From assembly GCA_035048815.1 (NCBI GenBank), contig JAUCBN010000006.1:19545001-19609000 (forward strand): a stretch of DNA of 64,000 nt, written 5' to 3'. The DNA comes from Abelmoschus esculentus. Taxonomy: Eukaryota > Streptophyta > Magnoliopsida > Malvales > Malvaceae. The notes under the pieces were generated by a model. It made no database searches. It was not told the DNA's origin and saw only the letters and a list, made by a program, of their open reading frames with translations. Shown piece after piece: positions 13,725-25,385 of this stretch; within the stretch, counting starts at the first letter, position 1, and each line of letters begins with the position of its first letter. The position numbers and the translations under genes were made by a program.

Positions 13725-14660
13725 TTGTTGTTTTCTGAAGAATATTGGGAGATAACGAGAAATAATGGTTTTTGTGACTGGTGGAACAGGGTGCGGTTGA
13801 GATTGAGATATACAGCCATATTCGCCTTTAATCCTTTGAAACCGATATCATGCTGTCTTTCTACTTTGAAATGAAATAAAATAATAAAAAATAATGAAAT
13901 GAACTGAACTGACCCACAGGGAATGGAAAATTCTGCTCTGGCGAGCCGGAAGAAAGGGAAGAAGCCAGGTTTAATATTTTAAAGGTTTAATATATAGATA
14001 TATATAGAATATAATTTTATTCTAATATAAAATAATTAAAATTTAAATAAAATATTAAAATTAATTAAATCCAAAATAAAAATTTATTAAATATTCTCAA
14101 CCCTAACAAAACAAAAATATCTTTATAAAACCCTAAAACTCTGATTTAGATTAAAACTAAAATACCTAAATTCTAAACTAAAATAATAAAAATTCAATTG
14201 ATTATTATCAAAATTCTTTTATCTTGTATTCACCGGTAACAAACTATACAAAACTCTTTTTTTTCAGATCATGTTCATACCTTTTCAAATAAATTTTGAT
14301 TTTACTATAGTTAAGGTTGAGAATATTTAGTAGCCTTTCGTTTTAGATTTAATTAATTTTTAATGAATAAAAAATAAATTTTAATATTTTATTTGAATTT
14401 CAATTATTTTAAATTTTTAGATTGAAATAAAACTATATTCCGCGTGTATGTATTTGATATACTAGATGTTAAGTCGTTTAAAATATATTATTACTATATA
14501 TATATGACATGTCATCATTATTAAATTTTTAACGGTTCAGTTATTATGGTAGTTAAAAAATGAGTTATTTATTAAAAAATATAGGTCAAGGGCTAAATTT
14601 ATCCCAAAAAAAGAATGAGGGCCAAAATGACAAAAATTATAAACGTTAAGGGTGAAAATT
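13725..14660. other. Spacer, AT-rich
   Basis: Contains the upstream region of the ceramide synthase gene (to about 13950) and then AT-rich sequence with scattered ACCCTAA-like words. No coding sequence is recognisable. Confidence 0.5.
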
Positions 14661-14664
14661 ATCT

Positions 14665-14950
14665 TTATGCCCAGTTTAAACTATGCATTTTTTTTGAAAT
14701 AAATGTCTAATATTTTTTTTATTGAAATAAATATTTAAATTATATATTTTTTCTGAAATAAGTGTTTAATGTTTTTTTGTTAAAATAGGTGTCTAAAATT
14801 TTATTCCGTTAGTATTTTAAAGTAACATCGTTAAAAAAATATTTAACTTATAAATAAGTACCTAAATCATAGATTTTTTAAAATAAATACCTAATATTTT
14901 TTCTACGATTTGATCATTTAATTTTTATTTTTAAATAATTCGATTAAAAC
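14665..14950 (+). repeat. Left arm of an inverted repeat around carboxypeptidase exons
   Basis: About 285 bases that match, in reverse complement, the segment 15500-15790. The clearest matched block is ggtgtctaaa-(a/g)ttttatt-ccgttagtattttaaagtaac, read here at about 14789-14830 and on the other strand at about 15613-15660. The inner end of this arm (ttttaatcg) supplies the stop codon of the captured exon. The arm is itself built of loose units of about 60 bases (GAAATAAGTGTTTAATG...). The outer end and any target duplication are not clear. Confidence 0.75.
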
Positions 14951-15249
14951 CTACGAATGGTTGTCATAACTTGAGTTGGTTTCTTTAGAGGCACCAAGTG
15001 ACCAGCTCCTCTCACCGTCACCAATGTCAACCTGTCGTATTCAACAATCCTCCCTCCCACCTGTACAGTTTCAGTTTCACAATCTTATCTTTATAGGCAT
15101 GACAAATGAAGAAGATGAACCAGAACCAGAACCAGGAGTGTACCTGCTGGTCATGGAACCAAGAACACCAGGGAGATTTAAGGGGGAGACCAAGAGATTC
15201 AACGCAGTAACGAGAACTTAGCACTGGGACTCGACCATCCATGTCACCA
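14944..15249 (-). pseudogene. Serine carboxypeptidase-like fragment (last two exons)
   Basis: Read on the minus strand, 15249-15144 encodes GDMDGRVPVLSSRY then SLGLPLKSPW, ending WFHDQQ. A well-formed 83-base GT-AG intron (15143-15061) follows, and 15060-14944 encodes VGGRIVEYDRLTLVTVRGAGH and LVPLKKP before a TAA. These are the Asp-bearing and His-bearing exons of the peptidase S10 (SCPL) family: GDxD holds the catalytic Asp and GAGH the catalytic His. The Ser exon and all upstream exons are absent, so no active enzyme can be made. An acceptor site precedes the first exon, so intron sequence was captured with it. The fragment sits exactly between the arms of an inverted repeat, and its C-terminus is cut by the left arm. 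The reading frame is otherwise undamaged, which suggests fairly recent capture or selection. Confidence 0.85.
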
Positions 15250-15499
15250 CTAGTCATACAAAACAAACAAGAATAGCATTGTTAGGAGTAATTAGTACGA
15301 GTAGAAAAAAAAAATTGTTTGGGTACCTATTGTAGGACTTAAATAAATAGTGTTACTTTAAAATAACTTGAAGAAAAAAAAAGTTAAACTATTGTTTGGG
15401 TATCTATTGTTTTAATCGAATTATTTAGAAAAAAGAATTAAATGATCAAGTTAACAATAAATTAAATAATTCTTATTTTTAGATATGTGTCTAATGTTT

Positions 15500-15790
15500 T
15501 AATCGAATTGTTTAAAAATAAGAATTGATGATCAAGTTGAAAAAAAAATATTATGTACTTATCTAAAAAAATCTATAGTTTAAGTACTTATTTATAAGTT
15601 AAACAATTTTTTTTAACGGTGTTACTTTAAAATACTAACGAAATAAAACTTTAGACACCTATTTCAGTAAAAAAAACATTAGGCACATATTTCAGAAAAA
15701 TATATAGTTTATGCACTTATTTCAGCAAAAAAAAAAACATTAGGCACCTATTTTTAAAAAAAGTATAGTTTAGATACTTATTTCTGAGTT
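15500..15790 (-). repeat. Right arm of the inverted repeat around carboxypeptidase exons
   Basis: Reverse complement of 14665-14950, with moderate divergence and small indels. An additional partial copy of its inner end (tgttttaatcgaattatttag) occurs at about 15408-15428, so the inner edge has been duplicated or rearranged. No transposase is present in the unit. Confidence 0.75.
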
Positions 15791-17697
15791 AAGCCTATTT
15801 TAAAATTAATTATATTATTATTTTAATATTCGGATAAATTACTTTCTTCATCACTCATCTTTCTTCAACATCCTATTTTAGTCATAAAATTTTATTTATT
15901 TTTAATTTAATCACTACTTTGAATTATATTTTGATCAGTCTACCCTTTATCTCTCTAACTTTGTGATGTGTTAACTCAATTTTCGATCATCGTTCATTAT
16001 AATTAGTTTAAGGCTATAAATGAAGGGAGATAGATTTATGTCATTTGAATTTAATTCGATTAATATGCGGTCAACACTTGATTTGATACTTGACTCAAGC
16101 TTAAACTTTATTTAATTTCTTAACAAATCAAACTAAGTTACTTAATATCCGACTTGAAAAACTCGTAAATTATTTTAAAATATAATATACTACTATTTTT
16201 ATAAATTTTTTAAATCAAAGTGAATTAGAGTATAGGTCAGAGTGATTTTGTTTGTTATGTTATTTTAGTTTAACTTTCTCTGTATATTTATGTATACTCT
16301 TTTTCTTTGATTATAATGAAATATTTCTTTTGTACAAGATACATGAAAATATATTTTTTGTGTGATTCTATCAATAATAATATCATATATAATAATAATA
16401 ATAATTATTATTAATAATGTTAATATTATTATTAATAGTATCGTAGATGAAATGAAAATGAATCATAAACTATTTAAATTTGATTTGATTAATATTTAAC
16501 TCAAGATTTAAATTCTTAATAATATGTTTAGATTTTATTAAATTCAAACTCGATTTAAATTCTTAATGATTTAAGATCAATTTAATATTCCTTAAATTCA
16601 ACTCGACTCATGCATGTAATGACCACCAGTGTTCTATTCCTCTTCTTCTGTATGTGAAGTCTGAAGATCTGTTGTCCATTTGCTCCGAGTTCGTTCTTCC
16701 CATCATTTATCCTTCCTCTCCAAGTCCAGCCTTCAGTAACTCTTCATCCAATTCCAACCCATACTCAACAGCAAATCAACAGGCAAAGAAGAAGGGGAAA
16801 AAGAAAAGGGAAAGGGACAAGACATATTTCATATTCGCGGACTTCATGCTTCATGGACATGGAAGGTGAAGGTATGTTTGGAAGCTGGTTGGGTGTGCAT
16901 ACGAAAATTGTTTGAGCAACACTGCAGCCTGCACTCACAGGGTTGATGGAAACAAATTTTATTTTAGAACTGTAAGTAGGAATATTATTTTTTCACTTCA
17001 TAAAATATGATGTTAGCCTACTGGAGTCCAACTCATCTTCCTGAGGCTGAATCCCATTAAGGAAGTGAAACAGAAGGATCATTTCAAGAGTAAAGTCTGG
17101 AAGGTATCTGTCTCATCACTGTAATTTCACACATCACACATCACTATAAAAACAAATCTGACATGGTTGACGAAGGCAACGTACAAAAGAAAAGAAAAGA
17201 AAAGTAATTCAAGCCACCACGTGTTGTTTTATGTTGTCCGAACATTTCTAGTTTCATATTCTCGGATCCATATTTAAATGTACAAATGAGACGACGTCTC
17301 CATCTTAGTTTTAATGAGAGTCTCAGGTCTTATATTCTCCATCTGAGCCAAATCTGTCATTCGCCATTAAAGCCATCCCTAGCCTAGCCTTTTGATTAAT
17401 GGACAAGTGCAGGAGAAGTAATTGAAGGGGGAGGAGGATAATGTCTTCAGTTTGGAAAGAAACTAAATGAATCACCACCAACAACCCTTGTCTTTTCAAA
17501 TTCAAGAAACTTTGGGATTCAAGCCATTTGCAAGAGTTGGATTTCACTTTCTCTAGCACCGCTCAGAGAATTTAATGGGGGGCTATATAGATCATAGATT
17601 TCCCAGGACAGCGTATCTCCGGGATGGTGTTGTTTTACGTAGCTTTCAAAAAGGACTAGATTTTAAAAGTTGCTTCTTCTCTTCATTATTTCACGAT
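15791..17697. other. Spacer and upstream region of the SOB FIVE-LIKE gene
   Basis: AT-rich to about 16620, including a run of AAT/ATT units at about 16376-16440. From 16620 the composition rises. This part probably holds the promoter and 5' leader of the next gene, including purine-rich stretches around 16780-16820 and 17186-17205. No coding exon could be assigned. Confidence 0.45.
17218..17223. promoter_or_regulatory. G-box (CACGTG)
   Basis: A perfect palindromic G-box, the binding core for bHLH and bZIP factors, in the context ccaCACGTGttg (here accACGTG), about 475 bases before the ATG of the SOB FIVE-LIKE gene. Function is inferred from motif and position only. Confidence 0.35.
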
Positions 17698-18036
17698 ATG
17701 GAGTCTTCCGAAATCTGTGGGGGAAACGAAGAGTGTCACAGCAGTGAATCGGGATGGACGATGTACATTGGTTCCCCTGTCGGCGGACGAACCAGTGAGG
17801 AGGATGAGGAGGATGGTGTTTATGTTGATGAAAGCAAGCATGAAACTGTTGTGGACAGTGATGATTCCATGGCTTCCGATGCTTCCTCGGGTCCAAGCCG
17901 TTTCAAGGTTGATGAAAGTGAAGATAAGAAACGTATGGGGAAACAAAAGCCGGGACTGGACAAGAAAGAAGACAAGGACGGGGACAAAGAAGGGCGTTCC
18001 CCTGGCAGTGTTTCCAAGCTAATAAAAACCAAGTAA
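17698..18036 (+). CDS. SOFL: SOB FIVE-LIKE (SOFL) protein
   Basis: A 112-residue acidic protein. The two family signatures are present: EECHSSESGWTMYIGSP at residues 11-27 (SOFL-A) and DSDDSMASDASSGPS at about 53-67 (SOFL-B). Between them is an acidic run; the C-terminal third is rich in Lys, Asp and Glu. SOFL/SOB5 proteins are plant-specific positive regulators of cytokinin level or response; their biochemical activity is unknown. The frame is open for 41 more codons upstream (to 17575), but I start at Met 17698 (MESSEICGG) because homologs begin just before the SOFL-A motif. The upstream stretch could still be translated. No introns are needed. Its place near the agmatine deiminase and STK16 genes suggests orthology to Arabidopsis SOB5 (from memory). 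Confidence 0.88.
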   Translation: MESSEICGGNEECHSSESGWTMYIGSPVGGRTSEEDEEDGVYVDESKHETVVDSDDSMASDASSGPSRFKVDESEDKKRMGKQKPGLDKKEDKDGDKEGRSPGSVSKLIKTK

Positions 18037-18208
18037 AATGAGTTGGTTTTGTTGGGGAAGTCATCTTAGGTTCAGACGTTTTGTTTCTCTGTATGCTATT
18101 GCTATGCCTCTAAACTCTGGTACTTGTGTTTTGAATTCCACCAGGCACCCTGAGTTTTGTTTTTGTTGTCTTCCTGGACCTGGTGACTCAACTGGTCTGT
18201 AAGCAGTT

Positions 18209-18340
18209 CGTTCTATAATGAGTTTGTATGTGCCTGGGGAAGCATATATTTTCTCGCTTCTAATGCTCTCGTCCTTGGCCTTGGCTTTGGCCTTGGCTCT
18301 CGTTCTATAATGAGTTTGTATGTGCCTGTGGAAGCATATA
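18209..18340 (+). repeat. Pair of 40-base direct repeats downstream of SOFL
   Basis: The segment cgttctataatgagtttgta through agcatata occurs at about 18209-18248 and again at 18301-18340, with one mismatch by eye (gggg against gtgg), 92 bases apart. Between them lies a short run of ccttgg/ctttgg units. This is probably in or just past the 3' untranslated region. Confidence 0.8.
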
Positions 18341-18378
18341 CGAATGCACATTATTTTTAAGACTTTACCGCAACCCAA

Positions 18379-20060
18379 TTACTCTCTCTCTTCATAGATT
18401 GTAAGTACCTTATGATAGACTTGGTTTAAGGTTTCAAAATAGTGAACAATTACTACAATAATTAAGTCACCACTACTTGAAGATGTGAGCCTAAAAAATA
18501 TGGTAGAGCTGGAGCAGAGAAAATATGTTATTGACAAACACTTCTCATTTAAATAAAAAAACTCAAACATGCATAAACAAATAACTAAAAAAAGAAAGGA
18601 AAGGTCATGACGAAATATAAGTGGCAAGTGGCTACCTTTCTATCAAAGGTTGAAACTTGAAAGTGTCATCCTTCAGAGACAACTTATAAAGGAGAAAAAA
18701 TACGTCATTTTTTAAAATATTTGAGTATTATTATACTATTAGTTAGGTATAATGATATCTATACCCAATTCAATTGTAGTATACAATATTTTAAATTCTA
18801 TAACCACACTTTATTCACTAATCCTAATGTATAAATTATTGTCAGACTCATCCAACCCCCCTCCACTTGCATGAAAATCGTGTCTTTGATTTTAGTCTTC
18901 ATCTCAACTTTACAGGTACAGCTGGTCCTATTCATATTGATTCAAACAAAAGCCTCAAGAGTGAAGACAAAGCTCAAATCCATGGACACCAGAGCAGTTC
19001 AAAATTGAATGAGCCTTTGATTTTTGTGTTTGAGCCTCCTCGTTGCATGCAGACAAGCACGCCATAGAACGTTTTTTCTTTTCCTTTCTCAAACATATTC
19101 AAAGGAAAAAGTGAGGAGTTGAACCTGGATGCTGCATTCAAAGCTTTTATAAACAGAACAAAAACGGTGTCTGTAACAGTTATTACCTGTGCACTTGTGT
19201 TCATCTTAAAATTGTCCTTTTATAGTTATAAAATACATTTTAAAATTGTCGTCCTTGGATACTCTCCTATTTTAAGTTTGAAGTGATTGGATTTGGTCCT
19301 TCCTCATCACGGTTGCAAAAACGATCCAATGGATCTACTTCGTTTTGGCATGAGACAAGTCAGTTTCACAGATCTTAAATTGTATACACTGCCAGTGCCA
19401 CTGGGAAGAGTAGAAAAGATAACAAAATCTATACCGTATCAAGAGGAAGAGGAAGTGTTAACACATAACTTTAGAATCGATTAGAGTATAACAATAGAAC
19501 ACGTCTTGACCTCTTCACCAAGGAAAAAAACAAACAAGGGCTTCGTACGATGTATCAATCTCACACTCCCTTTTATTCTACTCAAAATCTTAACATCCAG
19601 ACAGAGTTAATGGCAATGAGAGTCACGGATCTTCTATCATCCCACCTTCTCATCCGGCATGTTCCAGCTCTACCTAGTGGGACAAAAAATGTGAATGCAA
19701 TGGAGCAACTTGGAGCAGATCAAAATCAGAATGGGTTGAAAGGATGAATAGGTACAAGCAGTCATTTGAAAATCATATAAAGAGTCGGTAGGAGCTGTGC
19801 AGCAAAATTCAAAACAAAACGTAAACAAGAACCATGCATCCAAGATGACACTCATAAACCATCAACTGCAGAGTGCAGAATCCATGGCATGAGGTGAAAG
19901 CATAACAATGATTCTGTTTAAAGGGAAAACGGGTGAAGCCATGAGAATGCAGAAATCACATGGCACGGCATGGAATAGCACCGAATAACGTTCAGTTTTA
20001 GAAAACTCCAATCTACCCACAAGCAGTCAGACAGAGATATGAAACAAACGGATCAAGTTC
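18379..20060. other. Spacer between SOFL and the BSD-domain gene
   Basis: Non-coding as far as I can tell. A segment at 18907-19066 preceded by tttacag has an open frame ending in a stop (contains HIDSNKSLKSEDK) but shows no recognisable family. The last few hundred bases before 20060 are presumably 3' untranslated sequence of the minus-strand gene. Confidence 0.4.
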
Positions 20061-22651
20061 TTAAAACAGAACTGTGCTTACCGAGCTGTCAGCCATTTTA
20101 TCAAAATCATCATCCAAGCCCTCATCTTCGTCCTCTGAAGAACCAACAGATGATTACAACATTTTATGAAAAACAAGTAACGTAAAAAAGGGGGGTCAGG
20201 AAATGTTGTGTTTCATTGGCAGCAATTTATAGGTATATCAGCAATCTTGGCAATATAAACAGTGATGCAAACTCTAATACAGGGAAAAAAACATAAAAGC
20301 TATTTCAACTTATTTAGGACAATTGACAAAACAACTTAATATTTCAAGAAGAAAAAATTAGGAACAAAGCAAGTACTATTCATACCAGGGCCTTCATCAC
20401 TGTCACCACCCAAGAGAAATACATCAAGGTCTTGCTCGGTAAATAAGGTCGAAGTTTTATTGCGCAGTTTGGTTCCCTTTGCTTGTGGCTGAGATGTCAT
20501 TTCAATTGGAGATTCCTTCACCTTTTTATCTTGGACTTTCTCTGTCACAGTTCGCTCAACCTCTTCCATATACCGCTTCTCATACCTATATGGAAGCATA
20601 CGTTAGTAGATTTTACTATAACAAAAGAATGTGGACTAAAACATAAGAAAATGCACAGTACAGTAAGGGAATCTCTAAAATGTACCTTCAGATACAGATG
20701 ACATGTACAAAATTACAAAATGAATTCATTCTGGCTAACATGTGTTTTGATGAATTTCAAGTGTCCTTGAAAAAAAATCAATAGTATGATTAAATAACTG
20801 CATTCGGAAGGCCAAACTATTCTGTACCGGAATCATAAATCTGGTGAAACTTACTTTTGGTTAGAAATTTTATGAATTCTTAAAATACATCCATTAAAAG
20901 AGAAGTGCATGTAAACGATCATGATCAAAGCTACATGTATTTAGGTGAAGCTCATTTTAAACAAACTTGAGATTAATAGTATAGATTCAATAAAAGACAA
21001 AATGAAGGCTTAACATCCGAAGACAGATTACTTACGGTGCAACATGACTGTTTACAAGTATAAAGTATATCCTCCAGAATTTCCTCTCTCTCATAACCCG
21101 TGGGCACAACGCAAATCTTAACTTTGATATTTCCTGGAATATAACGTGAAAGAAATAAAAACATATTGTTAAGAACTGCAACAATCAATTTATATGAATA
21201 TGCTCATGCATGTATGATTATGCTTACCAAGCTAACAGTAGAAAGTTCAACTTCATAGTTTATACGAAATAATTACCATTAGACTGGTCATTTTGGCCAT
21301 AAAGGCTTCAGAATAGAAATTCTGCTAAAAAATCAATGTAAAAGGAGAGCATCGCATAATGGTGCATAAAATTCAAAGATCGTTGAATGTTTATATCCCA
21401 ACAAAAAGCCAAATATCCAACAAAGATGGACACACAAGACCATAATCTTGCAGTAATCAAGCTCAATTCAAACCATGACAAATATGGATCATTGAAAAAT
21501 AACAGAGGGAATTTTCACTTTAACTAGATGCAAGAGGACTGGATTTTTATTCTTATTCTTGGACAGAATCTTTCAATACCTCGCCGATGATTCAAGAATT
21601 TTGTAACTACCATTTTTCTATTTACTATATTTCATAAATTTTGGAAAGTATGGGGCATTTTAGAAACTTTTTTTGTTCAAACAGACTACACATAACTAAA
21701 CAGAAAACATGAATGAGCGGAAGAAAAGTAATTGAAATGCAATTATGTGTAGTTCTTGAATATAATATGTTCAATGTTATTTGCAGACTGTCAATATTCC
21801 AATCATTCGAATTACAATATGTGATCTCAAAACCTTAAAATGAATTTACATACTTACTAGAGGAATATGAGAACCGGTTTATTCAAAAAATGCCGAAGGA
21901 ATTGAGCATGCCATAAACATGTACTTACCTTAACAGATGAAAGTACGAGCTTGGCATGTTTTTCTTGCCACTCTGTAAGATCCTGCCTTACATTTGAGAC
22001 TGTGGGAACGTCAGACACTGGGGAATCGTCTGCCAACAGAAAATACAAGGTTATCAGCGGATTAAAGAAAAAGGTCTATTTTTTTTCTCTCTTTTTCCAA
22101 TTTCAAAACTCTATATGAACTACCTAATTCCAAAGACAACACAGTATAACTAAGCCTAAAGATGGTAGCATTGCATATGATATAATGAAAAGTTTGAATT
22201 TTTTTCTCAGTTCCTAAATTCTCAGATCAATCGGATTCTCGAGTTTCGTTTTCCAGTTTTCCACTGCCTACACTTTCTTAGCATCCAAACAAAGCATTCA
22301 CTTACCAGGTAAAGGAAAATCTTGGAAGGTTCTCATAGTAACCTCCTTAACGAAATCCCTCAACTCTTCAGTAATTCCAAACCGTTCCCATTCCTTCTCT
22401 CTTTCCACCATTCCCTCCGGATTTTCTGACGTCAGGATCCCATCGGCGAGCGACGACTTGATTAGTTCGGCTTGCTTTACAGCTTCTGCTCTGATTTCTT
22501 CGGCACGTTTGGACGCCTCAGCCGCGATCTCCTTGGACCGTTTCATAGCCTCCGTTACTACATCGCCGAGCTTGGCGTGACCTATAGAAATCTCCGAGGA
22601 GCGTTTGGCTGCTTCCTCCGCGAAGCTGCGAGCCTTGTTCCATAAATCCAT
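20061..22651 (-). CDS. BSD-domain protein (synapse-associated/DOS2-like), 5 exons
   Basis: Minus-strand exons 22651-22306, 22029-21929, 21133-21036, 20585-20386 and 20134-20061 give 272 residues. Residues 1-75 are an alanine/lysine/glutamate-rich amphipathic helix made of similar units (AKRSKEIAAEASKRAEEI...). The BSD domain follows from about 100 to 185 (ITEELRDFVKEV ... LTEWQEKHAKLVL ... LCPRVMRERKFWRIYFIL), including the Phe-Trp pair that marks the fold. The C-terminal part is acidic and charged (EDEDEGLDDDFDKMADSS). BSD proteins occur in TFIIH p62 and in membrane-traffic proteins of the synapse-associated type; this one resembles the latter, but its plant function is unknown. The last codons are uncertain. 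After MADSS a good donor (gtaagc) occurs, so either the frame runs on to the TAA at 20063-20061 or a further small exon exists downstream. Confidence 0.85.
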
Positions 22652-24463
22652 TTCGTCCCAAACCCAATGCTCAATCTTACCTTGTCTCCCTCTTTCTCCT
22701 TCCTCGGATTTGTTGTGTTCGAAATGTACAAGTTAAGAAGATTGATAGGCTACGGCTGTGGTTCAGGTATCCACGTTTGCCATGACAGTTATTTGATTTC
22801 CGTATTTTTATCTTTTGGTATTTCTTTTATAAAGCTTTTGATCTCATTTATAAACAAATTCATTTCCTACAATGTTAATTGTCCAATAAATAAACCTGAA
22901 AATAGTTTCCCGGAATTCATGTTCGAATATTTTTTGCTTGGTGTGAAGCACTCGAAGCTTTTGCTTAGCCGTTGATAATCATATATATCATATAGGTCGT
23001 AGAATGCTGAAGTATGGTTGTGACTTGTCTTGATTGCTAGTTATTTTGATGTTTCAGCCTTCAGCATTTGCAGACAACAGTTGACTCTTAGATCCATGCA
23101 GCTGGTCTCTGTAATCTGAGAAATTATATCATAGGCCCGACCTATCACGTCAGTTGTGGTCTCATCCAATAATAACTACCCACTTCATTATTAACCTCCA
23201 ACTCATTTTTTTCCAACCAATGAATCTTCACTCATTTTAAAAATATAATTTCTGAAAATTATATTAATTACATGGTTGATTAACGACAGAATAAGTAATT
23301 TTTATTGGCTATGAACCACGATTGATGTGATAGTTCAGGCCTATGCAAATATGGAAATCATTGAAGATGCTTGAGATCTGAAGAAGGATCTATGTTCCCA
23401 TCCATGTTCAGAAATGAGTAGGAGCTCCAAATGTACCAAGAATCTCACAAAATTTTAATATACTCGTGTGTATCTTTACGAGATTTTAATAATCTTGTTG
23501 GTGGTACGGAGAGGAGGGTGGTAGGAAAGGACCTAGTGCATATAGGAGGGTCTGGGTATCCAATAAAGTTGATAATTCTTGTGCATCAATACAAGTATCC
23601 ATGGGCTATAGCTATAATAGATTAGATTTTAAAATCTTCTTCACCTCTCTATCTTAAATCAAATAAAATTTATTACAAGAGATACTATTGTAATTTTAAT
23701 TCTTTTTTTAATAATTATATCCATTTCATCTCTCCTAGTCCTTGTTAAATGTGAAAAGGATACCGCTTTCTACTTCTTATGCTATTATCTAATCCTTTGG
23801 CAATTGGCAACATCAGTACATGTGAGTCTGCCTAATCCTACAGTCTTGGTGTAATAACATTGAGAAAATAATGAAGGTTGTTGCTTCTAGTCTTCTTATT
23901 TATTTTTTTCGTGAGATGTATAGATAAAGTTAGGATTAACATTGAGAAAAGCTAAACACCTTAATTAAAAAATGATTTATAAACTTGAAATTCTTTAAAA
24001 AAATTATATGATGAGACCAAAAGGTTCAACAGACATTTTTTAGCAGTCTCTCTATAACACTATTCTTGATTGTTTTTCTTGAAGATAACCCATCCTTACT
24101 GTAATCTTTGTACATTACAGGACAGACGAGTTGTAGATTCGAGGGGAATAAGGAAGAGACTGACAAGTTTCTGAGGAAAACAAAGTGAGATAAATCTGTG
24201 CTGATAGGACGAATAAAAACGCCTTAAAAAAGGGAAAGTAGAAAAATAAAAGAAAGATGGTCATCAGGTAGCCGGGTCTAGTAATTGGACGAGGAAAACA
24301 AAGATAAAATCCAAACGAAAATGTGCAGTGTAGTCGGTCAGAAAAGGGGTCACTTGGTAATTGGATGATGCCAACAGATAGTGCCTTCTTTCTCAAAGCT
24401 AAACACACTCTTCCCTCACCTGAGTCTCGGTTTAAGAAAATTTGGAGTGAAAATGGTGAAGGA
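22652..24463. other. Divergent spacer between the BSD and Dof genes
   Basis: Upstream regions of two divergently transcribed genes. No convincing exon is visible. The frames at 22667-22975 and 23431-23625 are open but resemble no family. The last 150 bases before the Dof ATG are probably its leader. Confidence 0.4.
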
Positions 24464-25355
24464 ATGCAACAAATCCACTCGATCCAAAGCGGAGGAGGAA
24501 GGGATAGAACTAGAAGGCTACGACCGAACCACAACCACCAAGCACAAAAGTGTCCACGTTGCGATGCTCTCAACACAAAATTCTGTTACTACAACAATGA
24601 CAACCTATCTCAGCCACGCCATTTCTGCAACAGCTGTCGTCGTTACTGGACGAAAGGTGGCATACTCCGTAACGTCCCCGTCGGTGGTGCTTGCCGAAAA
24701 GCCAAGCGAACGAAAAACAAAGCTTCATCCGAAACAGCCTCGGCCCGGAGCAGCAGCAACAACAGTGCGACCGAGCTAAAGCGAATTCTCATTCCAGCAA
24801 CGAGAGTTCGAGTCTCACTGCAACAAATTCTAACGTTGCAGCGACTAGCAACAACAGCAACAGTTATGCCGGTGGCACAGCGGAGTCGGTGTCGGCGGTA
24901 ACCTCTCATGCTAACTTGATAAATGTGAGCGAGTCGGAGTTTTATGAAAGCCCTAATAATTTAGGGTTCGAGCCAGAATTGCTGGAACAAGGATCAGAGC
25001 GTGGGATATTTTCAGGAATCGGAAGTTTCACGGGCTTGATTACATCATCAAACAATGAAACGATGTCGTTTGGTTTCGACAAGGTATTAAATGATGGACA
25101 GTGGCAGCAAGAGCATGAGCAAAAAATGATGCGTATGGGAGGGGAGGAAATCACCGGGGGATTGCTTTGCTTGATCAGAAGGTGCCGGTTGAGCTATCAA
25201 CTATGTCTAGTAGATCGGAGAATGGCTTTGGAGCGTTGGATTGGCAAGGGAATGGAGATCAAGGTTTGTTTGATCTTCCTAATGACGTTGATAAGACGTA
25301 TTGGAGTGAAGCTGAGTGGAACGATCAAGATCATCCTACCCTCTATCTCCCGTAA
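24464..25355 (+). pseudogene. DOF5.4: Dof zinc-finger transcription factor (DOF5.4/OBP4 type) with two apparent frameshifts
   Basis: The Dof domain is read in frame from ATG 24464: KCPRCDALNTKFCYYNNDNL, QPRHFCNSCRRYW and TKGGILRNVPVGG, with all four zinc cysteines (CX2C ... CX2C). Dof proteins bind AAAG cores in promoters. The remainder of an OBP4-like protein is present but in other frames: SHSSNESSSLTATNS and later text in the next frame (from about 24790), then ENGFGALDW, QGLFDLPNDVDKTYW and a final LYLP in the third (about 25167-25355, stop TAA 25353). Each switch fits one missing base (or two extra): the first between about 24725 and 24790, the second between about 25140 and 25165, beside a run of five G. 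In the frame of the start codon the Dof domain is followed by unrelated residues. Either this copy is decaying, or the sequence has two single-base errors. Marked as broken with that caveat. Confidence 0.8.
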
Positions 25356-25385
25356 ATTATCTCTGACCCCTTTTTCCTTCAAATG

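Noticed and set aside
15027..15266. Single minus-strand frame through the carboxypeptidase fragment with a Trp/Phe run
   Set aside because: The Trp/Phe-rich middle is read-through of the 83-base intron (15061-15143); the spliced reading matches SCPL proteins.
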